From: Verrucomicrobiaceae bacterium UBA1938 | GTDB taxonomy: Bacteria; Verrucomicrobiota; Verrucomicrobiia; Verrucomicrobiales; Verrucomicrobiaceae | DNA: 64,000 bases | Direction of reading: 5' to 3' | NCBI GenBank assembly: GCA_002336895.1 | Contig: DDFC01000011.1 | Coordinates: forward strand, 62,001 to 126,000 | The notes under the pieces: model-generated | The model's database searches: none | What the model saw: the letters and a program-made list of their open reading frames with translations, nothing else | What the model was told of the DNA's origin: nothing | In this document: piece after piece, positions 8,212-15,974 of the stretch | How positions within the stretch are numbered: position 1 is the stretch's first letter | How the letters are laid out: the number at the start of each line of letters is the position of its first letter | Position numbers and translations under genes: made by a program

Positions 8212-8400
8212 GGAGAAACTTCTCCAACTTCTCCAATTTCTCCTTGGGGGTGTACACGCACGCGATGCATGCCCGGGAGAAACTTCTCCATCTTCTCCAA
8301 TTTCTCCGTGGGGGTATACACGCATGCGGCGCATGCTCGGGAGAAACTTCCGCAAATTCCTCAAATTCCTCGGGGGGGTATACACGCACGAAGCCTGGAG
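8212..8400. repeat. 64-bp tandem repeat array, three units
   Basis: Units begin at 8212, 8276 and 8340, exactly 64 bases apart. Each starts GGAGAAACTTCTCCA, continues with 9-base CTTCTCCAA-type subrepeats, then GGGGGTRTACACGCA and a variable tail of about 15 bases. The third unit is diverged in its subrepeats. A relic of the REP-like element (GCGGGCGAAGGTCCGCAG, from 8175) precedes the array. The same unit recurs in opposite orientation at 9111-9285. Bases 8401-8940 between the arrays contain no gene I can support. Confidence 0.85.
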
Positions 8401-8940
8401 TGGGGAAAAACCACGGTGCCGCCCCTGGGAACTGCTGGCCAGCGCGGGCTGATGCTGCTCTACATCCAATCCATTACCTGCCAGATCATACCGCTGAAAA
8501 ACTGTGTGTTCCAGTTGGTGGCCAGGGATGGAATGGAAAAACTTCTCTGGCTGGCCAGGAGTGGCAATCTATACGGGTGGATCAGTCTTGATAAGTCATT
8601 TCATGGAATACTATGAAGTATGATGACATGCTAGGGTTCATGCTCTTGTGGATCTCTCATCTGGCAAGATGACTATTGGGAGGAGTGTTTGCCATCCCAT
8701 TGTGGCAGACCTTTCTCAAACGGGTGTGCTGAGCGGCGCTCAGGGCGTGGGTTGGGTGTGTTTGGCGCATGCTGGCAGCTCTCCAGCCATGCACACCTCT
8801 CCGCCAAACCGCCCGACCACCAGGACGCTCGTACGCCACCGTGCATGCCGTACGCTGATGGACTCACGGGCTGTCCCCAGCCCTCCGCCTTCGGAGCCCG
8901 GCGTGTGCGTGAAACCCACCCGCACTGAGAGCCTGCAATC

Positions 8941-9013
8941 CTCCTCTTCCTCCTACTCCTCCTCTTCCTCTCGGAAAGGGAGGAGGAGTAAGAGTAGGAG
9001 GAAGAGGAAGAGA
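8941..9013. repeat. Pyrimidine/purine inverted repeat
   Basis: A pure C/T arm (8941-8972) is followed after a short CGGAAA-type loop by a G/A arm (about 8978-9013). The arms share GAGTAGGAGGAAGAGGA as a perfect 17-base complement with further partial pairing. Such a strand-asymmetric hairpin could also form triplex DNA. It lies between the two oppositely oriented 64-bp arrays. Confidence 0.65.
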
Positions 9014-9110
9014 AGATGGCAGCTAGCGATGGGAGATGTCCTACGTGGGTGTTTGCAGCATGGCAGACCACGGCGGCTGGGGGACCAGCCCGCCCTACCT
9101 GTGCTGGGCA

Positions 9111-9285
9111 TGCGTACACCCCTCCGGAGAAGTTGGAGAAGATGGAGAAGTTTCTCCGATAGCCATCGCCACGACGTGCATACCCCTGCGGAGAAATTGG
9201 AGAAGTTGGAGAAGTTTCTCCGAGGCGTATGCCGCGTGTGTGCATACCCCCACGGAGAAGTTGGAGAAATTGGAGAAGTTTCTCC
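9111..9285. repeat. 64-bp repeat array, inverted copy, three units
   Basis: Three units of about 45 bases start at 9111, 9177 and 9241 (TGCRTACMCC, then GGAGAAGTTGGAGAAG-type subrepeats, ending AAGTTTCTCC). Non-repeated spacers of about 19 bases separate them. They are the reverse complement of the 8212-8400 units, with a period of 64-66. The 9-base subrepeat makes all frames open, but no gene start is convincing. A peptidase gene ends 28 bases to the right. Confidence 0.85.
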
Positions 9286-9312
9286 GCTGGCAGCCTGCGG
9301 GGTGCCGCCTGC

Positions 9313-9930
9313 TCACTCCGCCTTGCGGATGACGCGCACGGCGTAGATCTTGGCGGTGAGGTCGGAGAGCTTCACGGGCTGCTTGTCATCGCGCAGGGGG
9401 TCGCGGGCGAGGTAGTCCTGCCCTTCTTTGCCGACGATGATGCACCAGTGCTGGATGCCGCCGAGGAGGAAGTATTTCACCACCGGATAGGCACCGCTTT
9501 CCAGCGCGGTGTCCATGACCTTGTGACTGGCGGCGGGGTGGTAGTCGGCGGTCAGCTTGCTGTCCGTGACGCGCGGGATGGCCTTCCACACCACCCAGCC
9601 CTGAGGGAGGAAGCCGTCGTTTTTGATCAGGCGCTCGTTCAGCTCCTTGGGGGTGAGGTCCACCCCGAGATTGCTGCAGGCCATGGCCACGCTGGAGACG
9701 AGGCAGCCGTGGCTGCCCAGCGTGCCGGTAGAACTGCCGAGCTGGTCGGCGGCCCAGCGTTTGTCCTTCTGCAGGTGGGTTTTGCCACCATCCGGCAGGC
9801 GGATGTGCAGTTCACGCCCTCCGGTGGCGGGGATGGCCGGTGCCAGGCGAGCCCAGCAGGTGCGCAGCATCACACAGCTGGTGGCCAGAATGACCAGGGC
9901 CAGCAGGCCGATGAAGGCGTAGCGGCGCAT
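9313..9930 (-). CDS. C39-like (papain-fold) peptidase, secreted or lipid-anchored
   Basis: The 205-residue protein has a hydrophobic leader (AFIGLLALVILATSC), which may be a lipoprotein signal with Cys near residue 19. The C39-like domain follows. QKDKRWAADQLG is the typical opening. SHGCLVSSVAMACSNLGV holds the candidate catalytic Cys and QHWCIIVG the candidate His, with ARDP as the Asp region. LTPKELNERL is the usual helix after the Cys helix. Peptidase_C39_2 proteins cleave peptides or cell-wall cross-links outside the cytoplasm; the substrate here is unknown. No ABC exporter with a C39 domain is nearby. The next gene on this strand, a small lipoprotein, lies 35 bases upstream and may be co-transcribed. 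Confidence 0.85.
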   Translation of the reverse strand: MRRYAFIGLLALVILATSCVMLRTCWARLAPAIPATGGRELHIRLPDGGKTHLQKDKRWAADQLGSSTGTLGSHGCLVSSVAMACSNLGVDLTPKELNERLIKNDGFLPQGWVVWKAIPRVTDSKLTADYHPAASHKVMDTALESGAYPVVKYFLLGGIQHWCIIVGKEGQDYLARDPLRDDKQPVKLSDLTAKIYAVRVIRKAE

Positions 9931-9965
9931 GAAAAAGGCGGCAGAGAGCGGAAAAGCGGGAGCTC

Positions 9966-10148
9966 TTAGTGATGCTCCTTCTTCTCGCCGTGTTCGGCGG
10001 GCTTGGCATGGGCGTCGCCATGACCTTCGCCGTGGGCCTTGTGCATGCCTTCATGCAGCACCTGGGTTTCCTTCCAGCTATGCTGGTCGCAGGAGGTGGT
10101 GGCAAGAACGATGGCGGCGGCGCAGAAGAGGAACGAGGCGGTTTTCAT
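9966..10148 (-). CDS. Small His-rich lipoprotein
   Basis: The 60-residue protein has a clean lipoprotein signal (MKTASFLFCAAAIVLATTSC, Cys at 20). The mature part of 40 residues is charged and rich in His, Lys and Glu (KAHGEGHGDAHAKPAEHGEK). The histidines suggest metal binding, but that is inference. It lies just upstream of the C39-like peptidase gene on the same strand. Confidence 0.75.
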   Translation of the reverse strand: MKTASFLFCAAAIVLATTSCDQHSWKETQVLHEGMHKAHGEGHGDAHAKPAEHGEKKEHH

Positions 10149-10249
10149 GAGAAATCGGGGTGCCGCATCCTATCGGGAGAGCGGCGGGGTGCAAATGGCA
10201 ATTCTGGGGTGAAGAGGTGTAAAAGGGGCACTTGAGATACGCTCGCTTC

Positions 10250-10540
10250 TCAAAGCCCGATGACCTTCCACCGCAGCATGCTCAGGATCACGACACCGGC
10301 GAAGACAAACAGATAGCCATAGCGGATGGCAACGAGATCGCCGTGGGATGGGTTCTTGCCTCGGCGAAGCATCACTACCAGGGCCATAATCCAGTAAGGC
10401 AGCAGGCTCATGGCCGCAAACTGGGCGACCTGACCGCCATCCATCAGCAGCGAGCCCACGGTCAGTAGGAAAAGCTGAACTGCAACCGACGCCGCTAGAT
10501 TGCGCAGGTAGCCTGGAGCAATGGGGGTGGTGAGGCTCAC
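10250..10540 (-). CDS. Small membrane protein of unknown function
   Basis: A GTG start gives 96 residues with three hydrophobic segments: about 15-34 (AASVAVQLFLLTVGSLLM), 38-58 (AQFAAMSLLPYWIMALVVML) and 71-90 (GYLFVFAGVVILSML). A conserved-looking loop reads RRGKNPSHGDLVAIRYG. No family is recognised. It stands alone between the lipoprotein gene and the MOSC gene. The 286 bases to the MOSC gene contain only A/T-rich imperfect repeats near 10545-10585. Confidence 0.65.
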   Translation of the reverse strand: MSLTTPIAPGYLRNLAASVAVQLFLLTVGSLLMDGGQVAQFAAMSLLPYWIMALVVMLRRGKNPSHGDLVAIRYGYLFVFAGVVILSMLRWKVIGL

Positions 10541-10826
10541 CAGGGATTGTAAACTGGGAACTAAAAACTGAGAATTGAAAATTGGCCCGAATTGGAAGCC
10601 TCGATCATGCGGAGGCTATTCCAGGCTTCACCTCCGCCTTCAGCGGCGTCATGAGGAAGAGCCGCCACATTCCTGATCAGCATCAGCAGCAACACCTCGC
10701 TCCTGCCCACGACCAGCATCGCCCTCGGCGCAGCCTCGCGAAGCCATTTCAGGTTGTTTCTTTGTCTGAGTCAGATAGCATTTTGTGAACATTACCTGAC
10801 TGGTCTGCGATGACGAACCCGCAAGA

Positions 10827-11306
10827 ATGAACGCCAAACTCATTGAGATCTACTTTGCTCCTGCCGCCGGAACGCCGATGCAGCCAGTAGATGCCATTCG
10901 GGCGCTGGCGCACACAGGACTTGAAGGAGACCGCTATGCACGGGGAGCCGGAACTTATTCAAAGTTTCCAGGAGCGCACGATGTCACTCTGTTCGAGATC
11001 GAAGCCACCTGGGATTATTGTCAGTTTTCGGGCGCAAATCTCCATCCGTCACAGGTCCGTCGAAATCTCATCACCGAAGGTGTGCGGCTGGATGATCTCA
11101 TTGGAGCCACCTTCACCATTGGCCCTGTCCGTCTGCGCGGGCTGCGGCCCTGCCCGCCATGCCTTTACCTCGCCCAGTTGCTCAAGCTCCCGGAACTTCT
11201 GCGTGGCCTGGCACGCTCCGGCGGCATTTACGCGGAGATTTTGAATGAAGGTGTTCTCAGCATCGGGGACGACATAGCTCTGGCGCAGGCTGGGGAACGC
11301 GTGTGA
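10827..11306 (+). CDS. MOSC domain protein
   Basis: The 159-residue protein consists of one MOSC domain, as found at the end of molybdenum cofactor sulfurases and in YiiM/YuaD-like proteins. Typical motifs are GLEGDRYARGAGTYS (about 32-46), VTLFEIEA, RRNLITEGVRLDDLIGATFTIG, the Cys-containing RGLRPCPPC (about 109-117) and the C-terminal GVLSIGDDI. The PCPPC Cys is the family's proposed sulfur carrier. Stand-alone MOSC proteins are thought to handle molybdenum-linked sulfur or oxidoreductase chemistry. No molybdoenzyme gene is in the window. The start follows a short A/T-containing leader; no strong ribosome binding site is visible. Confidence 0.88.
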   Translation: MNAKLIEIYFAPAAGTPMQPVDAIRALAHTGLEGDRYARGAGTYSKFPGAHDVTLFEIEATWDYCQFSGANLHPSQVRRNLITEGVRLDDLIGATFTIGPVRLRGLRPCPPCLYLAQLLKLPELLRGLARSGGIYAEILNEGVLSIGDDIALAQAGERV

Positions 11307-11490
11307 TTCTTGCTGTTTCCTAACCCTCGTTGCCTCAAAAGTAAATGACACCGGGAGGGGGGATAAGAAGAGGGATCGTACCGATTCCACACGCTCGGCA
11401 TTGCCCTGCGTTCTCGCTCCTCCCGCTAAGCCGCCACGTATGGGCGGATCATGCGACCACCCTCAGACCCGTTTCCATCGCCTCGTGGTA

Positions 11491-14400
11491 TCACTTCGCC
11501 TCCGCCTTCAGCGGCTTCACGCGGAAGAGGCGCAGGATGACCACAAAGTAGAGCGGCACGAAGAAGAGCCCCAGCAGGGTCGTCGTCACCGCGCCGCCGA
11601 CGATGCCGGTGCCGATGGCGTTCTGGCTGCCCGATCCTGCGCCAGTATTCGTGGCCAGGGGCAGCACGCCCAGGCCAAAGGCGATGGAGGTCATCAGAAT
11701 GGGGCGCAGTCGCTGGCGGACGGCATGCAGCGCGGCCTCGATGAGCGTGGATCCCCGGTCAAAGTGCTCCTTGGCAAACTCCACCACGAGGATGGCGTTT
11801 TTGGCGGAGAGGCCGATGATGGTGATGAGGCCAATTTGAAAGTAGATGTCATTCGGCATGCCGCGCCACTGCGTGGCAGCCACCACGCCCAGCGCTCCGA
11901 GGGGCATGTCCATCATGACGGAAAACGGGATGGCCCAGCTCTCATACAGCGCCGCCAGGCAGAGGAAGACCATGAGCAGCGCGATGATGTAGAGCTGCGC
12001 GGACTTGGAACCGGAAAGCTGCTCCTCATACGACAGCCCCGCCCAGGCGACGCCGATGCCCACGGGCAGAGACTTGGCCATCTTTTCGATCTCCTTGATG
12101 GCTTCGCCGGAGCTGTGGCCGGGCGCTGGCTCTCCCTGGATGGAGAGGGAGGAGGCTCCATTAAAGCGCTCCAGCTTGGGCGATCCCATTTTCCACGAGG
12201 CGGAGGAAAAGGCGGAAAACGGCACCATGCCGCCCTGGGCGTTGCGCACATACCAGCGGCCAATATCCTCTGGCAGCATGCGGTAGGGCGCATCTCCCTG
12301 GATCATGACGCGCTTCACGCGGTTCTTGTCGATGAAGTCATTCACGTAGGTGGAGCCGAGGATGGTGCTGAGGGATGCATTGATCTCCGCGAGCGAGAGG
12401 CCCAGCGCGCTGGCTTTCTCCTGATCCACATCGATCTGATACACGGAGGTGTCTGCCAGACCGTTGGGACGCACGGAGGTGAGGATGGGATTCTGCGCCG
12501 ACATGCCGAGCAGCTGCCCCTGCGCGGCCATGAGCGCGTCATGCCCCAGGCCGCCGAGATCGACCAGGCGGAGGTCAAAGCCAGTGGCCGTTCCCAGCTC
12601 CAGCACGGCAGGCGGAGCGAAGGCAAAGGCCAGCGCCTCCTTGATCTGCATGAACTTGCCCATGGCGCGGCCCTGGATGGCCTTGACCTTTTGCGAGGGC
12701 AGCTTGCGCTCGTCCCAGGGCTTGAGCTTCACAAACATGAGCACCTGATTCTGCGCATTGCCGCTGAAGCTGAAACCCAGCACGCCGAAACCGCCTTCCA
12801 CGACGTCTTTTTCCTCCTCGAAGAAATGCGTCTCCATTTTCTTGAGCACCTCATCGGCCTGCTCGCGTGTGGAGCCGGGCGGGAGCTGCGCCATGGCAAA
12901 GAGAACGCCGGTGTCCTCGTCCGGCAGGAAGCCGGTGGGCGCACGCTCAAAGAGATACACCACCGCTGCGGCGATGGCCGCATAGGGGACCAGAGCGAGC
13001 ACGTAATGCTTGAGGAACTTGCCCACGGCATGCGCGTAGCTGTCGGCCACACGCTCAAAGGCGCGATTGAACCAGCCGAAGGGGCCGCGCTTGGTGATGC
13101 CATGGTCCTTGGCCACGGGCTTGAGCAGCGTGGCGCAGAGCGCAGGCGTGAGGATGAGGGCCACGAGCACGGAGAGCGTGACCGAGCTGACGATGATGAG
13201 CGAGAACTGCCGGTAGATGACGCCGCTGGACCCGGTGAAGAAGGCCATGGGTACAAAGGCCGCGCTGAGCACCAGACCGATGCCCACCAGCGCACCGCTG
13301 ATCTGATCCATGGATTTGCGCGTGGCTTCCTTCGGCGACAGCCCCTCCTCCTGCATCACACGTTCCACGTTTTCCACCACCACGATGGCGTCGTCCACCA
13401 GCAGGCCGATGGCCAGCACGAGGCCGAAGAGCGTGAGCGTATTGATCGAATAACCCGCCGCCGCCATGACGCCAAAGGTGCCCAGCAGCACCACCGGCAC
13501 GGCGATGGTGGGAATGAGCGTGGCGCGCCAGCTCTGCAGGAAGATGAACATGACCAGGAAGACGAGCACGATGGCCTCGATCAGCGTCTTGACCACCTCC
13601 TCCACGGAGATGCGGACAAACTGCGTGGTATCATACGGAAAGATGGCCTTCACGCCAGGCGGGAAGAACTGGGAAAGCTCCTCTACCTTCTTTTTCACGA
13701 TGTCCACGGTCTCCAGCGCATTGGCCCCCAGCGCGGGGCGGATGGCCATGCCGCTGGCGGGCATGCCATTGTAGCGCGCCATCACATTGTAGGATTCGCT
13801 GCCCAGCTCGGTGCGGGCCACATCCCGCAGAAAGACACGCGAGCCATCCTGCCCCACACGCAGGAGGATGCCGCCAAACTGCTCCGGCGTCTGCAGCCTG
13901 CTCTGCGCCATCACGGTGGCATTCAGCAGCTGCCCCTGCGTGGCCGGCAGCGCGCCCAGCGCCCCGGCGGAGACCTGCGCATTCTGCGCACGCACGGCGA
14001 AGATGACGTCATTCGACGTGAGCTGGTATTTGTTCAGCTTGTCGGGGTCCAGCCAGATGCGCATGGCGTACTGCGTGCCAAAGGCCTGGATCTCCCCCAC
14101 GCCCTGCAGGCGGCTGATGGGATCTCGCATCACGCTGGCATTGTAGTCCGCGAGGTCGGTGTTGCTCATGCTGCCGTCCGTGGAAATGAGGCCGACCACG
14201 ATGAGGAAATTGCGCACGGATTTGTTCACCTGCACGCCCTGCTGCTGCACCTCCTGCGGCAGCGAGGGCAGCGCCAGGGAGACTTTGTTTTGCACCTGCA
14301 CCTGTGCGGTGTCGGCATTGGCCTCGCCATCAAACGTCACGGTGATGGTGGCCGTGCCGTCCGAGGTGCTGGAGCTCTCGATATAGCGCAGATGGTCGAT

Positions 14401-14613
14401 GCCATTGAGCCGCTGCTCGATGACCTGCGTCACGGTGTCTTCCAGCGTCTTGGCCGAGGCACCGGGATACGTGGCGATGATGGCGATGGTGGGCGGCGCG
14501 ATGTTGGGATACTGCGCGATGGGCAGGGTCTCGATCGAGAGCGCCCCCGCCAGCATGATGATGATGGCGATGACCCACGCGAAGACAGGCCGGTCGATGA
14601 AGAAGCGGGACAT
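11491..14613 (-). CDS. AcrB-type RND multidrug efflux pump (HAE1 family)
   Basis: The 1,040-residue inner-membrane pump has the family's normal length. It begins MSRFFIDRPVFAWVIAIIIM, the usual first membrane helix. The proton-relay pair lies in GLLVDDAIVVVENVERVM near residue 406, and FTGSSGVIYRQFSLIIVSSV and LTPALCATLLKP mark helices 5-6. NDIYFQIGLITIIGLSAKNA and LVVEFAKE mark helix 10. It uses proton flux to export amphiphilic compounds through a trimer joined to a periplasmic adaptor. The adaptor gene lies 6 bases upstream on the same strand. No outer-membrane channel gene or TetR-type regulator is adjacent, so a channel encoded elsewhere must be used. Confidence 0.96.
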   Translation of the reverse strand: MSRFFIDRPVFAWVIAIIIMLAGALSIETLPIAQYPNIAPPTIAIIATYPGASAKTLEDTVTQVIEQRLNGIDHLRYIESSSTSDGTATITVTFDGEANADTAQVQVQNKVSLALPSLPQEVQQQGVQVNKSVRNFLIVVGLISTDGSMSNTDLADYNASVMRDPISRLQGVGEIQAFGTQYAMRIWLDPDKLNKYQLTSNDVIFAVRAQNAQVSAGALGALPATQGQLLNATVMAQSRLQTPEQFGGILLRVGQDGSRVFLRDVARTELGSESYNVMARYNGMPASGMAIRPALGANALETVDIVKKKVEELSQFFPPGVKAIFPYDTTQFVRISVEEVVKTLIEAIVLVFLVMFIFLQSWRATLIPTIAVPVVLLGTFGVMAAAGYSINTLTLFGLVLAIGLLVDDAIVVVENVERVMQEEGLSPKEATRKSMDQISGALVGIGLVLSAAFVPMAFFTGSSGVIYRQFSLIIVSSVTLSVLVALILTPALCATLLKPVAKDHGITKRGPFGWFNRAFERVADSYAHAVGKFLKHYVLALVPYAAIAAAVVYLFERAPTGFLPDEDTGVLFAMAQLPPGSTREQADEVLKKMETHFFEEEKDVVEGGFGVLGFSFSGNAQNQVLMFVKLKPWDERKLPSQKVKAIQGRAMGKFMQIKEALAFAFAPPAVLELGTATGFDLRLVDLGGLGHDALMAAQGQLLGMSAQNPILTSVRPNGLADTSVYQIDVDQEKASALGLSLAEINASLSTILGSTYVNDFIDKNRVKRVMIQGDAPYRMLPEDIGRWYVRNAQGGMVPFSAFSSASWKMGSPKLERFNGASSLSIQGEPAPGHSSGEAIKEIEKMAKSLPVGIGVAWAGLSYEEQLSGSKSAQLYIIALLMVFLCLAALYESWAIPFSVMMDMPLGALGVVAATQWRGMPNDIYFQIGLITIIGLSAKNAILVVEFAKEHFDRGSTLIEAALHAVRQRLRPILMTSIAFGLGVLPLATNTGAGSGSQNAIGTGIVGGAVTTTLLGLFFVPLYFVVILRLFRVKPLKAEAK

Positions 14614-14619
14614 CGTGGG

Positions 14620-15795
14620 TTATTTGGCAGCGCTGGTGGTTTGAGCAGGCGCGGCAGAGTCTGGGGCAGCCACCTTCACCGGCGCGCCGGGACGGATCTT
14701 TTGAAGGTTGTTGATGATGAGCTGGTCTCCCGGCTTGAGGCCGGAGGTGACCATCCACTGATTTCCCACAGCGCGCGGGGTCTCCAGCACACGCAGCTCC
14801 ACCTTGCTCTCAGCGCCCACGACCATCGCCGTCGGCTCGCCCTTGGAGTTTCGCGTCACAGCCAGCTGCGGCACCAGGATGGCATCCGGCGTGGTGCCCT
14901 CTTCCAGACGGGCACGCACAAACATGCCGGGCAGCAGTTCATTGCGCGGATTGGGAAAGACCGCGCGCACAGTCACGGAATTGGTCAGGGTGTTCACCGT
15001 CACGTCAGAAACTTCCAGAGAGCCTTCCTCGGGGTAGATCTCGCCGTTTTCATACACGAGCTTCACCCGTGCCTGCCCTGCGGCATCCGCCTTCAGCTTG
15101 CCGCTGGCCAGCGCCTGCTTCAGCCGCAGCAGGTCGCTGCTGGGCTGGTTCACGTCCACATACACGCGGTCGATCTGCTGCACGGTGGTCAGCAGCGTGG
15201 CTTGATCAGTGCGCACATAGGCCCCCTCCGTCACCTGCGAGAGGCCGATGCGGCCGGTGATCGGCGCGGTGACCTTGGTGTAGTCCAGATTGATGCGTGC
15301 GGTCTTCACGGCGGCCTTGCCCAGCAGCACTTCCGCCTCATTCACGCGCTTGCTGCCAGATGCCTCGTCAAAGTCCTGCTTGCTGATGGCGCGGGAGTCG
15401 ATGAGCGACTGCATGCGGTTCAGCTTGAGCTGGGCGGAGTTCAGGCTGGCCTCGGCACGCGCCAGGGTGCCCTGCGCGCTTTCCAGAGAGGCCTCATACT
15501 GCGCGGGGTCGATCTCATAGAGCACCTGCCCTTCCTTCACATCGCTGCCTTCTTTGAAGAGGCGCTTGAGCACGATGCCGCTCACACGCGCACGCACCTC
15601 CGCTACGCGAAAAGCCGAGATGCGCCCGGGCAGATCCTGCGTGAGCGTAAAGGGCGCGGTCTTCACGGTGAGGACTCCCACTTCGAGAGGTCCGGCGGCC
15701 ATGGGGGCGGCAGGCGGCGGGCCGGAGGGGGACTTCCCGCAGCTCGCGAGGCCCAGCGCCAGGACGATCAGGGGATGCTTCAAAAGGTTCTTCAT
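14620..15795 (-). CDS. AcrA-type periplasmic adaptor of the RND pump
   Basis: The ATG of MKNLLKHPLIVLALGLASC is the best start because it gives a lipoprotein signal with Cys at 19; upstream extension adds only atypical residues. The 391-residue protein has the membrane-fusion layout. The barrel/lipoyl half is GVLTVKTAPFTLTQDLPGRI and GIVLKRLFKEGSDVKEGQVL (about 45-95). A helical hairpin follows (ASLESAQGTLARAEASLNSA). The second lipoyl half contains YTKVTAPITGRIG, and the beta-barrel runs to the C-terminus with GDQLIINNLQKIRPGAPV. It links the AcrB-type pump to an outer-membrane channel. It is the first gene of a two-gene operon. Confidence 0.94.
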   Translation of the reverse strand: MKNLLKHPLIVLALGLASCGKSPSGPPPAAPMAAGPLEVGVLTVKTAPFTLTQDLPGRISAFRVAEVRARVSGIVLKRLFKEGSDVKEGQVLYEIDPAQYEASLESAQGTLARAEASLNSAQLKLNRMQSLIDSRAISKQDFDEASGSKRVNEAEVLLGKAAVKTARINLDYTKVTAPITGRIGLSQVTEGAYVRTDQATLLTTVQQIDRVYVDVNQPSSDLLRLKQALASGKLKADAAGQARVKLVYENGEIYPEEGSLEVSDVTVNTLTNSVTVRAVFPNPRNELLPGMFVRARLEEGTTPDAILVPQLAVTRNSKGEPTAMVVGAESKVELRVLETPRAVGNQWMVTSGLKPGDQLIINNLQKIRPGAPVKVAAPDSAAPAQTTSAAK

Positions 15796-15974
15796 GCTCA
15801 CAGAATTCGTTTCATTCCACCACATGGACGCGGTGGATCTCAAAGTTGCGTGTCCATACCAGCAACCAGCCGCTCTGCCAACTGCACGCTGGTCTCATTT
15901 TAAACACATGCCCGCCGCCACAAGCTTGGGAGGTTGCGCACCTATGACGAAAGTAAGCCCTCCGTATGCAGCGC

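Noticed and set aside
8212..9285. The repeat arrays as a CRISPR array
   Set aside because: Spacers are only about 15-19 bases, the unit contains internal 9-base subrepeats, the arrays occur in both orientations, and no cas gene is present.
8170..9346. Possible coding frames through the 64-bp arrays
   Set aside because: All frames are open because the 9-base subrepeat avoids stops. There is no start context or family, and translations such as EKLEKLEKFLR are simple repeats.
10620..10690. Fragment resembling the last codons of an RND pump gene (RLF..TPLKAEVK on the minus strand)
   Set aside because: The similarity covers about 15 codons and includes a stop just upstream. It is too short to call a pseudogene.
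11401..15903. Forward-strand open frame of 1,500 codons opposite the efflux genes
   Set aside because: It lies exactly opposite the AcrAB-type pair, is rich in His/Gly/Arg/Gln as expected from antisense of high-GC codons, and shows no domain. The minus-strand genes have full family motifs.
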